NCBI GenBank assembly: GCA_009929615.1
Contig: SAAB01000022.1
Coordinates: 1-46,470 of the forward strand
Source: Clostridia bacterium
Lineage (GTDB): Bacteria; Bacillota; Clostridia; Lachnospirales; Lachnospiraceae
Reading direction: 5' to 3'
DNA: 46,470 nt
Position numbers and translations under genes: made by a program. Under the pieces are notes generated by a model. The model was not told where the DNA came from. It worked only from the letters and a program-made list of their open reading frames with translations, and did no database searches. This document shows, piece by piece, positions 1 through 8,912 of the stretch (within the stretch, counting starts at the first letter, position 1; every line of letters starts with the position of its first letter).

Positions 1-72
1 CTGGGAGGGAAAGATACCGAAGCAGGATGCAGATGAGGCACCAAACCATCTGGCAAGGCTGTGAAACACAAA

Positions 73-191
73 AAGCCCGATTCCAGAGATAGGTAGAGTA
101 ATCCCATTCGCATACCTCCAGCACCAGCAAATAAATCGCTGTGCTGTGAGGTTCTGCTATGGTATCCTTCGCCTGCTCTAGAATCGGGCTT
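73..191. repeat. Long-spaced inverted repeat at window edge
   Basis: Two 16-base arms (73-88 and 176-191) are complementary at 15 of 16 positions and flank an 87-base spacer. The core is AAGCCCGATTC. No T-run follows either arm closely enough for a simple terminator. The spacer is open in more than one minus-strand frame, so a coding remnant is possible, but no family was assigned. The rest of 1-402 shows no gene I can support. Confidence 0.45.
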
Positions 192-402
192 ACGATATTT
201 TTTTATTTGTCCGAGAGATCGCCGACAGATTCAAGCTCTGTGGTTCCGTGGGCTTGTCCCTTGAACTGTTTATAGTCTACCAGTTTGAAAGGCGCTTGCA
301 GATGGCGAGACCACCACACTTGATGTGGCGAATTTGCCACATTTTCATCTGCTTCTTGCAGAAAAGCAAAAAAATACCGCACAGTCTCATTCGACCATAC
401 GG

Positions 403-744
403 TTATCCTGCCATCTGCTGCGACTGAAGGAATTTCATCATGTTTCGGATAGTAATCTGCCCATCCTTCGTCAATTTAGCAAATTCCACTCCGATTTCTT
501 CGGAGATCTCTACTGTTTTTTCTTTCTCCGCCAGAAGGTCATCTGTACTGACATCCAGAGCGGATGCAAACTTCTTTAGGGTCTTGAACCCCATTTCACC
601 TTTTGTACCATTCTCATACTTGGAAATGTCAGCGCGGTCGATATCGACGGCATCACTCAGCTGCTTCTGTGACCAGCCTTTTTCCAGTCTGTAATTTCTT
701 ATATTTTGACCCAGGATGTACTCCTCGCTATGAATATTGACCAC
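403..744 (-). CDS. Small XRE-family HTH regulator
   Basis: This 113-residue protein carries a Cro/C1-type helix-turn-helix at about residues 12-66 (NIRNYRLEKGWSQKQLS through the ISKYENG recognition segment). Such proteins bind operator DNA as dimers. The start is GTG, chosen because AAAGGAGGTG lies just upstream at the usual spacing. The C-terminal third (about 70-113) is polar and probably helical and matches no domain I recognise. The gene is divergent from the NACHT NTPase gene across a 396-base gap, so it may control that gene or itself; that is inference from position. The HTH call is firm and the target is unknown. Confidence 0.85.
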   Translation of the reverse strand: MVNIHSEEYILGQNIRNYRLEKGWSQKQLSDAVDIDRADISKYENGTKGEMGFKTLKKFASALDVSTDDLLAEKEKTVEISEEIGVEFAKLTKDGQITIRNMMKFLQSQQMAG

Positions 745-1002
745 GCTTACACCTCCTTTCCAACCCGACTGATTTTTCAGGTAGTTTCATGACCGGCGTT
801 TTGATGAACTCAGGATACCATTTCTCCCATCTTCATTCGAGGACACCAGCAGTCCCAGAATCGCTCACCATATAAGCCGCTAAAACCAGTGATTTCTTCT
901 CTTTTTGGGTTGTTTTACCCCTTTAGACGTAACCACCGCCAGTTTATTGTGGGACTGCTTCTGTCACATAAAGAGGAAAAAATTTCTTTTTTGTCACCTT
1001 GT

Positions 1003-1015
1003 CTGGTGCTATAAT
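1003..1015 (+). promoter_or_regulatory. Extended -10 promoter for the NACHT gene
   Basis: TGCTATAAT (1007-1015) is an extended -10 element (TGn plus TATAAT) about 125 bases upstream of the NACHT start. The best -35 candidate (TTGTCA, 991-996) is too close at 13 bases, so recognition would rest on the extended -10. The remainder of 745-1140 contains no supported gene. Confidence 0.5.
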
Positions 1016-1140
1016 AAAAGAAAAGACCACATCGTTTTGATGCAGTCTTACTTTAACAGGACAGGCACTTGAAGCACGGTAGATTGATGCTTGAAGTCCC
1101 CTTACATATACTTGATTTTCACTTACAGGAGGATAAATGC

Positions 1141-3555
1141 ATGGAATTATGCTTTGGAATCTATGCCAAGATACTAAAACTCTGCTGTCGAAGCAGTGTA
1201 CATAACAAAACCCTTGTCGATGCTCTGGTGAAAACCATCGATCCTGATTCAAAATATATCGACAATGATACTTCTGTTTCCCGCCTAATGAACTGTACTG
1301 CCAATTTTCCAGAGGTAACTGTTTCTGACAACTATGGTCCAGTACGTTCAACAGATGGTTCTATTACCAACATTGTCGCCCTTGCCAGAAACACCAATGT
1401 ACAAGAACTGACACCCATCTTTGAAGAATCCATCCTCCCCTTACTTGACCCTGACAAAATCACCTATGCCCTGTCTGCGCTTCAGTCTGTTATTACCTTG
1501 GATGTTTCTCTTGCTTACACGCACAGAATGACCTTTGAACAATGTATGGGGCATGACTCTCTTTTCTCAGCACAGATGTCTGCTATTGAGCCTTCTTCAT
1601 TCCTCGCTGGGCTGTTTCTCTATACCGTTCTAACCAACGAAAACAAAAATGATGATATAAGTAGCATTGACTGGGGATTTATTGAGCGGGCAAGCACGGA
1701 CAAACAAATTCGGCTTCTTGACTGTCAAACACCTGACAGTCTTTGTGCAGATGATTGCACCGAACTTTATCTCAATAAGATACTGCATACCTATGATAAA
1801 ATTAAAACTCTTCTGTACAGTGAAGCCCCTGTGCCGTTCTATGACTTCTACGTTTGCAATGATATTTACAGATATGTCCCTATTTATAAGAACAACAAGA
1901 GATCCTATAAACGAGAAACAATTGAGCATGTTACAATGGAAAAGCTCTCAGATATCTCCTCTTGCATTATTCTTAGTGGCACGGGTGGTCTTGGAAAGTC
2001 CATGATGATGCGTCATCTTTTCCTGGACGCTACCAAGCGCCATACAAACACCGGCATTATTCCATTTTTCATTCAACTGAAAAATTATCGAGCCAACTTT
2101 GCCGATTTGATTGACTTCATTATCTTTGAGATAAGTAGTTTATTTTCTGGAATCAGTCGTGAGCGCATGATTGCAATTCTGGAATCAGGTAAGGGCCTGT
2201 TCCTTTTTGACGGACTGGATGAAATCAGCCAGGAGACTGCAGTAAGTTTTCAGAGTGCATTGGACGCATTCATCAATCTATACACGAATAATCAATTCAT
2301 TATTTCCTCTCGTCCATACGGTAATTTTTCCGCATTCACTCGTTTCACTGTAGTAAACCTAGAATCTTTTAGTAAAGCCCAGAGTCTTGAACTAATTGAT
2401 AAGTTGAACTTTCGCTCTGATATGCCAGAGATTAAATCAAAGTTCCGCAAAGAACTTGACCTACGTCTCTACTGGTCACACCACGGCTTTTCTGATAATC
2501 CACTTCTGCTTACCATAATGTTGATGACATTTGAAGAGTTTGCAGAAGTTCCGTCCAAAATGCACATATTCTACCAAGAAGCCTACACTGTTCTTTCTAA
2601 GAAGCATGATGCAAACAAAGGCGGATTTCGCCGTGCCTTGAGTACAGGTATCACAACAGACCAGTTTGCTGATGTTCTTGCTCGCTTTTGTGCGATAACA
2701 TATAATGATGAGAAATTTGAATTTTCATGGGCAGAAATGGATCGCTATTTTTCCAATCTAAAGTACAAATTTCCGCTCTCCTCTAAATCAACAGACGACT
2801 TCATTTTTGATGTTTGCTCCAACCTGTGTGTCATGTATTTGGAAAGCAATAGCTATAGTTTCATTCACCGCTCTTTCCAAGAATATTTCTGTGCACGATA
2901 TTTTGCTCGACAAAAGGATAAGAACCTTGAAAGAATTGGCTACCTCTTTGAGCACAACAAACTTGCTCGACGTGGAGACCGTACATTTCAGATGCTTTAT
3001 GATATGATACCGGAAAAAGTTACGGAGTTTATTTTGATTCCGTATCTCCGCGATTTACTCCAAAAATGTGACGACGAAGATGGATACCATACATTTCTCT
3101 GTGAGATATACGGAACTATGACCGTTGGTAGCGAACTTGTAGTTGATCGCGGTGAATGTGGAACAGCTTCTGTCCTTTACCAGTTCATTGAAGATACTTT
3201 TTGTATTTACCACGAAGATACCGTTGATGCTGATCTCATCGATGATGTCGATCTTCTCGCTTCAACAGAATACTATACTTTGACTGATGATGAAGATTAT
3301 GAAGGCGATATCGTTGAAGAATCTGATATTCCGTTAGGTTTTATGGGCATATCTGATAGTGCTGGTAAGGTCTACGAGATTGATTGGTCTGAAGTCTTTG
3401 GTGATCCTAACTTCTATCAGGATTTAATCACGAGTATTGATTCTAAGAGCTTTCCTCTCAGAAAGGAGTATGACGATATCCGCACACTCTACAACGAACT
3501 TGTTGACGAAATCTCACATGATGACGATGAGGACCTATTTGATATCCTCGACTAA
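1141..3555 (+). CDS. NACHT-type STAND NTPase, candidate antiphage defence protein
   Basis: This is a large P-loop NTPase of about 804 residues. The start was placed at ATG 1141 because AGGAGGA lies 7 bases upstream; an in-frame ATG at 1069 lacks such a site. Walker A GTGGLGKS is at about residues 280-287 and Walker B LFLFDGLDEI at about 353-362, with the DGLDE form typical of NACHT proteins. The SFIHRSFQEYF segment at about 574 matches the conserved helical region after NACHT modules. The first 250 residues match no effector I recognise, and the C-terminus is very acidic (DDDEDLFDILD). Many bacterial NACHT proteins sense phage and trigger abortive responses; that role here is inference. It is followed by a terminator that serves the opposite gene. 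Confidence 0.85.
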   Translation: MELCFGIYAKILKLCCRSSVHNKTLVDALVKTIDPDSKYIDNDTSVSRLMNCTANFPEVTVSDNYGPVRSTDGSITNIVALARNTNVQELTPIFEESILPLLDPDKITYALSALQSVITLDVSLAYTHRMTFEQCMGHDSLFSAQMSAIEPSSFLAGLFLYTVLTNENKNDDISSIDWGFIERASTDKQIRLLDCQTPDSLCADDCTELYLNKILHTYDKIKTLLYSEAPVPFYDFYVCNDIYRYVPIYKNNKRSYKRETIEHVTMEKLSDISSCIILSGTGGLGKSMMMRHLFLDATKRHTNTGIIPFFIQLKNYRANFADLIDFIIFEISSLFSGISRERMIAILESGKGLFLFDGLDEISQETAVSFQSALDAFINLYTNNQFIISSRPYGNFSAFTRFTVVNLESFSKAQSLELIDKLNFRSDMPEIKSKFRKELDLRLYWSHHGFSDNPLLLTIMLMTFEEFAEVPSKMHIFYQEAYTVLSKKHDANKGGFRRALSTGITTDQFADVLARFCAITYNDEKFEFSWAEMDRYFSNLKYKFPLSSKSTDDFIFDVCSNLCVMYLESNSYSFIHRSFQEYFCARYFARQKDKNLERIGYLFEHNKLARRGDRTFQMLYDMIPEKVTEFILIPYLRDLLQKCDDEDGYHTFLCEIYGTMTVGSELVVDRGECGTASVLYQFIEDTFCIYHEDTVDADLIDDVDLLASTEYYTLTDDEDYEGDIVEESDIPLGFMGISDSAGKVYEIDWSEVFGDPNFYQDLITSIDSKSFPLRKEYDDIRTLYNELVDEISHDDDEDLFDILD

Positions 3556-3556
3556 A

Positions 3557-3591
3557 TAAAAAAACCGAGATACTTTTCACGGTACCTCGGT
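3557..3591 (-). terminator. Rho-independent terminator between convergent genes
   Basis: ACCGAG-type arms at 3564-3573 and 3581-3591 form a GC-rich hairpin. Read on the minus strand it is followed by a run of seven T (3558-3564), so it ends the ImmA/IrrE gene transcript. On the plus strand the hairpin lacks a T-run but may still act weakly after the NACHT gene. Confidence 0.8.
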
Positions 3592-3596
3592 CTCCC

Positions 3597-5573
3597 TTAC
3601 CGCTGCTCTCCTCGGAACAGCGGTTTTTCATTATGTTGTTTCAAAATATCTTCGCATCTGCTCACAGTCAAATTCTCAGCGTTCAGCAGAAATTGGCGAT
3701 ACAGAAAATCCTGCTCTGTCGAACGCAGTTTTATGCCGGCCGCCCCCAGAATCTCCATCGAGATGAAATACGGCACTTTCAAGGCCACACAGATTCCAAC
3801 CACATGGGCAACCGATGGTCGATCCTGATTCAGATAATTTAAGAGAGCCTTCCTGTCTACGCCCAATTCAAAGGACAGATTTTCCTGCGTAATCCCTTTG
3901 CGTTTCATAATTGCTTTTATCATCTCTGCAAAATCATCCGGAATGTTTTTGTAGAATTCCAGCCACAACAGCCCATCATCTACCATCGCCTGGTTTTCTT
4001 TCTCATACTCTGAGCTTCCTGGCTCTGCCACCAACCTATAAGCCGCACGATATTTATCCGTAACAGGCTCTGTCTTGTTTCGCGCCACCTTGCTGACAGC
4101 ATATTCAATCCGTCGATATCTTCCTCCGACCGTAAATCCAAGACAGCACTCTTCCATGTGGCACCGGGCATAAACGGTAAGATGTAGTTTTCCATAGTAA
4201 TCCCGTAGAATGTACTTATCTGTATTTAAGCAGAAGTGCCCCTCAACGTACCGGTATCTTCCACTGCATATCACTCGCTCGAACTCGCTATCCGAAGCAG
4301 CCAGCAGTGCTGCATCCTTTGCGGAAATCGTAAAGGTCGTATTGGCCGGCCACAGCCATGTGCATCCGTGATCTGGAATCACCATATCATTCACATAGTT
4401 ACGGATACCACCGGCTTCGCAATATCCAAGCTCGATCATACGGTATTTTGCCATTTGATATGATACTTCATACCGTTCTGCAAGCCCATCTACAATGGCT
4501 CGAATATTCTCTGGTGTCTTTTTCCAATTGCACTGCTTCAATCTGGTCTCGACATAATCGATCACATCATTTCGCTCAAGCAGTAGATAAGCTGGAAGCT
4601 TTTCACACTGCAGCTCCATCCAATCGAGCGCATCATTCTTGTGATGGTATCGCCTGTTCTCCCTGCGCCGGCTGGAATATGGTGTGTACTTTCTCCCTGT
4701 CATCATCTGGAGCAGGAAGAACCATCTGTCCAAATACATATGGCAGCATTCATGTGCAATCGTGCTATTTCGTGTTGCGGCAGTTGTGCAGTTATCTTGA
4801 TTTACCAGAATCGTTCCGGGTCGGATTATCTGGGCATAAGTTTTTCCACTGTCATCAAGCAGATGCGCTTCGCCGTAGTTGTAGTAAAGCTGTCCCATCA
4901 CCGTCTTGTCTGCAAAGCGAACATCCAAAACCCGAAGTCCCATCCGCCTTGCCAGTTCCTCACTGCTCACTACTGACGCATCCCCACCGATCTTCCTCTT
5001 CGCCTCTGGGAAAAAATCATCAAGAATCGCATGGGCAACCGTCTCGTAGTCGCTGTTATATAGAATCGGTAGCAGATAGTCATTAGTATCAAATGCAAAT
5101 CCTGATAGTGCCGGGTCATCTTCCCAATCTTTATATACCCAGACGAGCGGACCAATGCAGCATTGGTGGCACACTCGCAAATCGAAAATATATCTCAGCC
5201 GAAAATCTGCACTCTCATATCTTGTTTCGCCATCCTTATACTGTCCTTCTAACCTACTCTGCAATATCACATCGACCACAGTCCTGTCTGTTGGCTGCTG
5301 TAGCTTTGACAGTGTTTTTAAGTACGACCACAGCCGAACCTTCATTCCCTCGGCACCCGGCAACACTCCTGCTTCTTGAATCTGCTCTGTCTCCGTCCTC
5401 ACGTAATTTTCTAAAACCGTCTGAAAATCCGCATGAAAAACATTCTGCAGTACCTCTGCCACAGAATATGGCTGGCAAATATCTGTCCGCTCTACCGTTT
5501 TTCCGTACGTTACGGGTACTGCAACTGCTCCAGCCCCCTGCCCTACATCAGTATCCAATATCTCATAGTGCAA
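3597..5573 (-). CDS. ImmA/IrrE-type zinc peptidase with C-terminal HTH
   Basis: This is a protein of about 658 residues. Its centre carries the gluzincin motif HECCH (near residue 274) in the context IAHECCHMYLDRW, as in ImmA/IrrE peptidases that cleave phage and ICE repressors. A C-terminal HTH (about 552-600, MKRKGITQENLSFELGVDRK) follows. I place the start at TTG 5573 because GGGGTGAT, a close match to the consensus site, sits four bases upstream; a GTG at 5582 would overlap that site. At more than 600 residues it is far longer than classic ImmA, and the N-terminal 220 residues are unassigned. It is divergent from a LexA/S24-type repressor, which makes that repressor a plausible but unproven target. 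Confidence 0.8.
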   Translation of the reverse strand: MHYEILDTDVGQGAGAVAVPVTYGKTVERTDICQPYSVAEVLQNVFHADFQTVLENYVRTETEQIQEAGVLPGAEGMKVRLWSYLKTLSKLQQPTDRTVVDVILQSRLEGQYKDGETRYESADFRLRYIFDLRVCHQCCIGPLVWVYKDWEDDPALSGFAFDTNDYLLPILYNSDYETVAHAILDDFFPEAKRKIGGDASVVSSEELARRMGLRVLDVRFADKTVMGQLYYNYGEAHLLDDSGKTYAQIIRPGTILVNQDNCTTAATRNSTIAHECCHMYLDRWFFLLQMMTGRKYTPYSSRRRENRRYHHKNDALDWMELQCEKLPAYLLLERNDVIDYVETRLKQCNWKKTPENIRAIVDGLAERYEVSYQMAKYRMIELGYCEAGGIRNYVNDMVIPDHGCTWLWPANTTFTISAKDAALLAASDSEFERVICSGRYRYVEGHFCLNTDKYILRDYYGKLHLTVYARCHMEECCLGFTVGGRYRRIEYAVSKVARNKTEPVTDKYRAAYRLVAEPGSSEYEKENQAMVDDGLLWLEFYKNIPDDFAEMIKAIMKRKGITQENLSFELGVDRKALLNYLNQDRPSVAHVVGICVALKVPYFISMEILGAAGIKLRSTEQDFLYRQFLLNAENLTVSRCEDILKQHNEKPLFRGEQR

Positions 5574-5607
5574 TCCTATCACCCCTCAGAACATTCGTTT
5601 TGTCTCA

Positions 5608-5636
5608 ATTATACACAGCATGGATACCAATTTCAA
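5608..5636 (-). promoter_or_regulatory. SigA promoter for the ImmA/IrrE gene
   Basis: On the minus strand, TTGAAA (5636-5631) and a perfect TATAAT (5613-5608) are separated by 17 bases. It lies 35 bases upstream of the proposed TTG start and faces the divergent repressor promoter. Confidence 0.75.
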
Positions 5637-5643
5637 TAGTAAA

Positions 5644-5661
5644 GCACAATATCTTTTGTCC
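5644..5661. promoter_or_regulatory. Imperfect second operator in the divergent region
   Basis: GCACAA, a 6-base spacer, then TTGTCC resembles the perfect palindrome at 5687-5703 but has one mismatch and one extra spacer base. It lies between the two divergent promoters, just behind the -35 of the ImmA/IrrE gene. It is a candidate second binding site for the S24 repressor. Confidence 0.45.
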
Positions 5662-5680
5662 ATTTTCCATTTTGTTTCTC

Positions 5681-5709
5681 TTGAACGCACAATAATGTTG
5701 TGCTATAAT
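5681..5709 (+). promoter_or_regulatory. SigA promoter with operator filling its spacer
   Basis: TTGAAC (5681-5686) and TATAAT (5704-5709) are exactly 17 bases apart. The 17-base spacer (5687-5703) is a perfect interrupted palindrome, GCACAA-N5-TTGTGC. A protein bound there would occlude RNA polymerase, which fits autorepression by the product of the next gene. The site is not the Bacillus-type GAAC-N4-GTTC LexA box. Confidence 0.8.
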
Positions 5710-5759
5710 AAGACTGTCAGATACTGAGCACTGAACAGTCTGACCAAGGAGGAAACACT

Positions 5760-6659
5760 ATGGCTAAACTATCAAAGAAAGCCTCAGTAACTGTAAAACG
5801 GTCATCTGCTTCCAGCTCTGTTGTCTATCTTCCGCAGGCGGAAAAGAATGAACAAGCCGAATTTGCTTTCGGTGCCGTTATCCGTAAATACAGAAATAAA
5901 AATGAAATGAGCCAGCCAGAGCTGGCAGAACTCATGGGTGTATCACGTAACACCATTACAAACTGGGAAAATGATCGTGCACGTCCGGAAGTAGAAACTA
6001 TCCGGGTTCTTTGCAGTATGCTCGGCATCCCCCTTTATGAACTATTCGGACTACCAAACAGTTCTCAGCTTACTTCTCACGAAAAAGTCGTGTTCGGACA
6101 GTACCGAAAACTGAGTCCCGTCGGCCAGCGCATCGTAGATCGGATGATTGAATCAGTTATGGGTGAAGAGCAAGATGCTCGTGATAGATACTTGGATGAG
6201 AACTATTTTCTGTCCGAGTTGCAGTCTACTCCTGCCGCTGCTGGTCCTGGCTGTGCTTTTATCGACACACCGCCAGAGTATATGTTTATAAAGAAAAACG
6301 GATACAACGAATCTGCTGATGCGTTGATTCGTGTATCCGGTGCAAGTATGGAGCCACAGTATCATAATGGTGATCTGGTATATGTAAAGTATACTCAGTC
6401 TGTTGAAGATGGCGATATTGTTATCTGCTCTACTGCAGATGGTGCCGTCATCAAGCAGATGCTGAACCACAAACTCTACTCTTTAAATAAGGCACTCCCC
6501 TACGGTGAGAAGTCTGAAGACGATCACGTTACTATTGTCGGCAAAGTTCTCGGGAAGGTAAGTCCGCTGGAGCTTCCTGCTGATGATGACATCCATCTGC
6601 TTGAAGAAGTAAAAGCTCAGGAAGTCCGGGAGTTCAAGAAGAAGTATGGATTGCTGTAA
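5760..6659 (+). CDS. LexA-like XRE/S24 repressor of the polymerase operon
   Basis: This 299-residue protein has an N-terminal XRE helix-turn-helix (about 35-95, MSQPELAELMGVSRNTITNW) and a C-terminal S24 peptidase domain. The catalytic dyad is Ser196 (GASMEP) and Lys232 (AVIKQM), with a candidate Ala161-Gly162 self-cleavage site between the domains. Repressors of this type are inactivated by RecA filaments during DNA damage. A GGAGG lies just before the ATG at 5760. It heads an operon with a Y-family polymerase, so it most likely represses that operon through the palindrome in its own promoter. The first 35 residues are a basic, Ser-rich tail outside the HTH. Confidence 0.88.
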   Translation: MAKLSKKASVTVKRSSASSSVVYLPQAEKNEQAEFAFGAVIRKYRNKNEMSQPELAELMGVSRNTITNWENDRARPEVETIRVLCSMLGIPLYELFGLPNSSQLTSHEKVVFGQYRKLSPVGQRIVDRMIESVMGEEQDARDRYLDENYFLSELQSTPAAAGPGCAFIDTPPEYMFIKKNGYNESADALIRVSGASMEPQYHNGDLVYVKYTQSVEDGDIVICSTADGAVIKQMLNHKLYSLNKALPYGEKSEDDHVTIVGKVLGKVSPLELPADDDIHLLEEVKAQEVREFKKKYGLL

Positions 6660-6671
6660 GAGGTGATCATC

Positions 6672-6944
6672 ATGAATAAAGAAAAAATCTATGTAAAAGT
6701 CGATTCCACATTCGACCCAACCGGTTTCATGCAGCCGACATCAATCACTTGGTCGGATGGACGTACCTTCCCAATCGAAACAGTGCGTGACTTCCGCCCT
6801 GCAGGAACCGCTGATAACGGTTACTCTGGTGACTGTTTTACCGTGCTCATCCAGGGGCAGGAAAAGCACCTGTTCTTTGAGCGCCTTGATCCACGCTTCA
6901 ACGGTCGGTTAGGCCGATGGTTTGTGGAAAGGACTGGAAAATAA
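6672..6944 (+). CDS. Small conserved protein of the polymerase operon
   Basis: This 90-residue protein has many beta-prone stretches (IYVKVDSTF, CFTVLIQGQ, KHLFFERL) and no recognised catalytic motif. The start was set at ATG 6672 because AGAGGTGATC precedes it; an upstream in-frame GTG would overlap that site. It lies 12 bases after the repressor and 31 bases before the polymerase, so it is co-transcribed. The position suggests an accessory role in the damage response, but its function is unknown to me. Confidence 0.7.
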   Translation: MNKEKIYVKVDSTFDPTGFMQPTSITWSDGRTFPIETVRDFRPAGTADNGYSGDCFTVLIQGQEKHLFFERLDPRFNGRLGRWFVERTGK

Positions 6945-6975
6945 CACGAGCACATAGAGAGGAGGAAATTACACG

Positions 6976-8448
6976 ATGCAACGCACTTATCTTGCGATAG
7001 ATCTTAAAAGCTATTACGCGAGTGCGGAATGCGCCGCCCGCCACCTCGACCCACTTACCACAAATCTGGTCGTGGCAGATTCCTCCCGCACTGAGAAAAC
7101 TATCTGTCTCGCTGTGTCTCCTTCCCTGAAAGCCTATGGCATTCCGGGTCGCGCCAGACTGTTCGAGGTCGTGCAGAAGGTCAAAGAGATCAATGCGAAT
7201 CGGTTAAGGGAAGCGGTACGATTAAGAAAAGCTATGTATAAGGACGGCAAACCATCTTTCTCCTCTGCTTCCTATGATTCCTTATCCCTTGCCGCCGACC
7301 CGTCACTCGAACTCTCTTACCTCGTCGCACCGCCTCGGATGGCATACTATGAAAAGGTGTCGCGGCAGATTTACGGCATTTATCTGAAATACATTGCACC
7401 AGAGGACATCGTGGTATATTCCATCGACGAAGTGTTCATCGATGCCACCTCGTACCTATCCCACTATAATATGACCGCACACGACCTTGCCATGACAATG
7501 ATTCGGGAAGTGCTTTATACGACCGGCATCACTGCCACCGCCGGGATTGGTACCAATCTATATCTGGCGAAGCTGGCAATGGACATCACTGCCAAACACG
7601 CTGCGCCTGACAAGGACGGAGTCCGCATCGCTGAGCTGGATGAAGAGAGTTTCCGTTATCTTCTCTGGGATCACAAGCATCTCACAGACTTCTGGATGAC
7701 TGGCCCCGGTACCGTCAAGCGACTAGAGAAGCATGGCATCCATACAATGGGCGAGCTGGCCTATTTCAGCACCGTCAATCAGGATATCTTATATAAGGAA
7801 TTCGGTGTTGATGCAGAACTCCTGATCGACCATGCTTGGGGGCTGGAACCCTGCGGCATGAAAGAAATCAAGGCATACAAACCCAGCAGCAACAGCATCT
7901 CCGAGGGACAGGTGCTCTCCTGCCCTTACCCATATGACAAAGCCAAAATCATTGTCATGGAGATGGCTGACAGCTTAGTATTACAATTAACAGATAAAGG
8001 ACTGGTTACGGATAGCTTGACACTGGATGTGGGCTATGACCGGGAAAACTGTGACAGCGAAAAGTACAGAGGTCCGGTACACATTGACCACTACGGCCGC
8101 ACCGTTCCAAAGGGTGCTCATGGAACCGTAAAATTAGATAACCCGACCAACCTTGGCAGTATTCTGATTTCTGCCACAACTGAGCTGTTCGAGAGAATAG
8201 CTGATAAAACCCTGACGGTAAGACGGATCACAATCGCTGCCAACCGTGTGGTCAAAGATGAGGGATTCTTCCAAGTTGACCTATTCACGGACACAACCAA
8301 GTTGGAAAAAGAGAAAAAGCTGCAAAATGCGATGCTGGGTCTCAAGAAGAAGTTCGGCAAGAACGCCGTACTAAAAGGAACCAACTATCTGGATGGTGCA
8401 ACGATGAGAGAAAGAAATCAGCAGATAGGCGGCCACAAGGCCAAGTAA
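6976..8448 (+). CDS. Y-family translesion DNA polymerase (DinB/UmuC-like)
   Basis: This 490-residue protein has the Y-family palm motifs: an N-terminal metal-binding Asp9 in AIDLKSYYAS, and SIDE at 149-152 (YSIDEVFID) with two catalytic acidic residues. The AGIGTNLYLAKLAMD segment and a C-terminal little-finger region follow. Such enzymes copy damaged templates at low fidelity. The ATG follows GAGAGGAGG. It is the main enzyme of an operon headed by an S24 repressor, so SOS induction is expected. Similar cassettes sit on clostridial chromosomes and conjugative elements. No UmuD partner is seen apart from the repressor itself. Confidence 0.9.
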   Translation: MQRTYLAIDLKSYYASAECAARHLDPLTTNLVVADSSRTEKTICLAVSPSLKAYGIPGRARLFEVVQKVKEINANRLREAVRLRKAMYKDGKPSFSSASYDSLSLAADPSLELSYLVAPPRMAYYEKVSRQIYGIYLKYIAPEDIVVYSIDEVFIDATSYLSHYNMTAHDLAMTMIREVLYTTGITATAGIGTNLYLAKLAMDITAKHAAPDKDGVRIAELDEESFRYLLWDHKHLTDFWMTGPGTVKRLEKHGIHTMGELAYFSTVNQDILYKEFGVDAELLIDHAWGLEPCGMKEIKAYKPSSNSISEGQVLSCPYPYDKAKIIVMEMADSLVLQLTDKGLVTDSLTLDVGYDRENCDSEKYRGPVHIDHYGRTVPKGAHGTVKLDNPTNLGSILISATTELFERIADKTLTVRRITIAANRVVKDEGFFQVDLFTDTTKLEKEKKLQNAMLGLKKKFGKNAVLKGTNYLDGATMRERNQQIGGHKAK

Positions 8449-8459
8449 GGAGGGAGAAC

Positions 8460-8912
8460 ATGGACTACAAGAACACACCGGAAGGCATGGCCGTCCAAAG
8501 TAAGTATGGCAAAATCCTCCATGCCTCCCGTCCGGAGCCGCCACATAATCATCCCCGTATGCCGATGTCCAATCGTGCTAAAATCTTCTCTCCGTTTGCC
8601 GCCTTGCGAGGCTATGAGGATGAGATTGCTTCAGAAGGCAGAGATCATCTCAAAGGAAATAGAATCGGGCTGTCTGAAGAAGGCAAGCAAGCTCTGAACC
8701 AAAAGATCAGCCAGCTTCAGAAGGGACAAGATATCATAATAAAATATTTCACGGACGGCTACTATGAAGATATAGTCGGAGTATTGGATGCTGTGGATAC
8801 GATAAACAAAGAACTGCGAATTTACACAGGCTTTATAAATGATACCGGCAAAGAGCTGCCGACCATTATTGCATTTGAGGATATATTAGAGATTGGGGTG
8901 AATATGACTTGA
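8460..8912 (+). CDS. YolD-like protein
   Basis: This 150-residue protein contains the PMSNRAKIFSPFAAL segment, reminiscent of YolD-like proteins found beside UV-damage polymerases, and ends with a beta-rich half (VVGVLDAVDTINKELRIYTG-like strands). It starts 11 bases after the polymerase stop behind AAGGAGGGAG. YolD-family members accompany UvrX/UmuC-type polymerases in Bacillota, and their biochemical role is not settled. Operon position supports the call. Confidence 0.75.
   Translation: MDYKNTPEGMAVQSKYGKILHASRPEPPHNHPRMPMSNRAKIFSPFAALRGYEDEIASEGRDHLKGNRIGLSEEGKQALNQKISQLQKGQDIIIKYFTDGYYEDIVGVLDAVDTINKELRIYTGFINDTGKELPTIIAFEDILEIGVNMT

Noticed and set aside
1-200. Minus-strand segment reading DLFAGAGGMRMG, like motif I of a cytosine methyltransferase
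   Set aside because: The residues after the motif do not follow the family and another frame is equally open there. It may be coincidence or a remnant, so it is not annotated as a gene.
4358-5695. Several plus-strand open frames of 200-240 codons
   Set aside because: They are antisense shadows of the ImmA/IrrE gene, which has the HECCH motif, a promoter and a ribosome-binding site.
6672-6944. UmuD-like partner of the polymerase
   Set aside because: No Ser-Lys peptidase motif is present in this 90-residue protein. The S24 domain is in the repressor instead.
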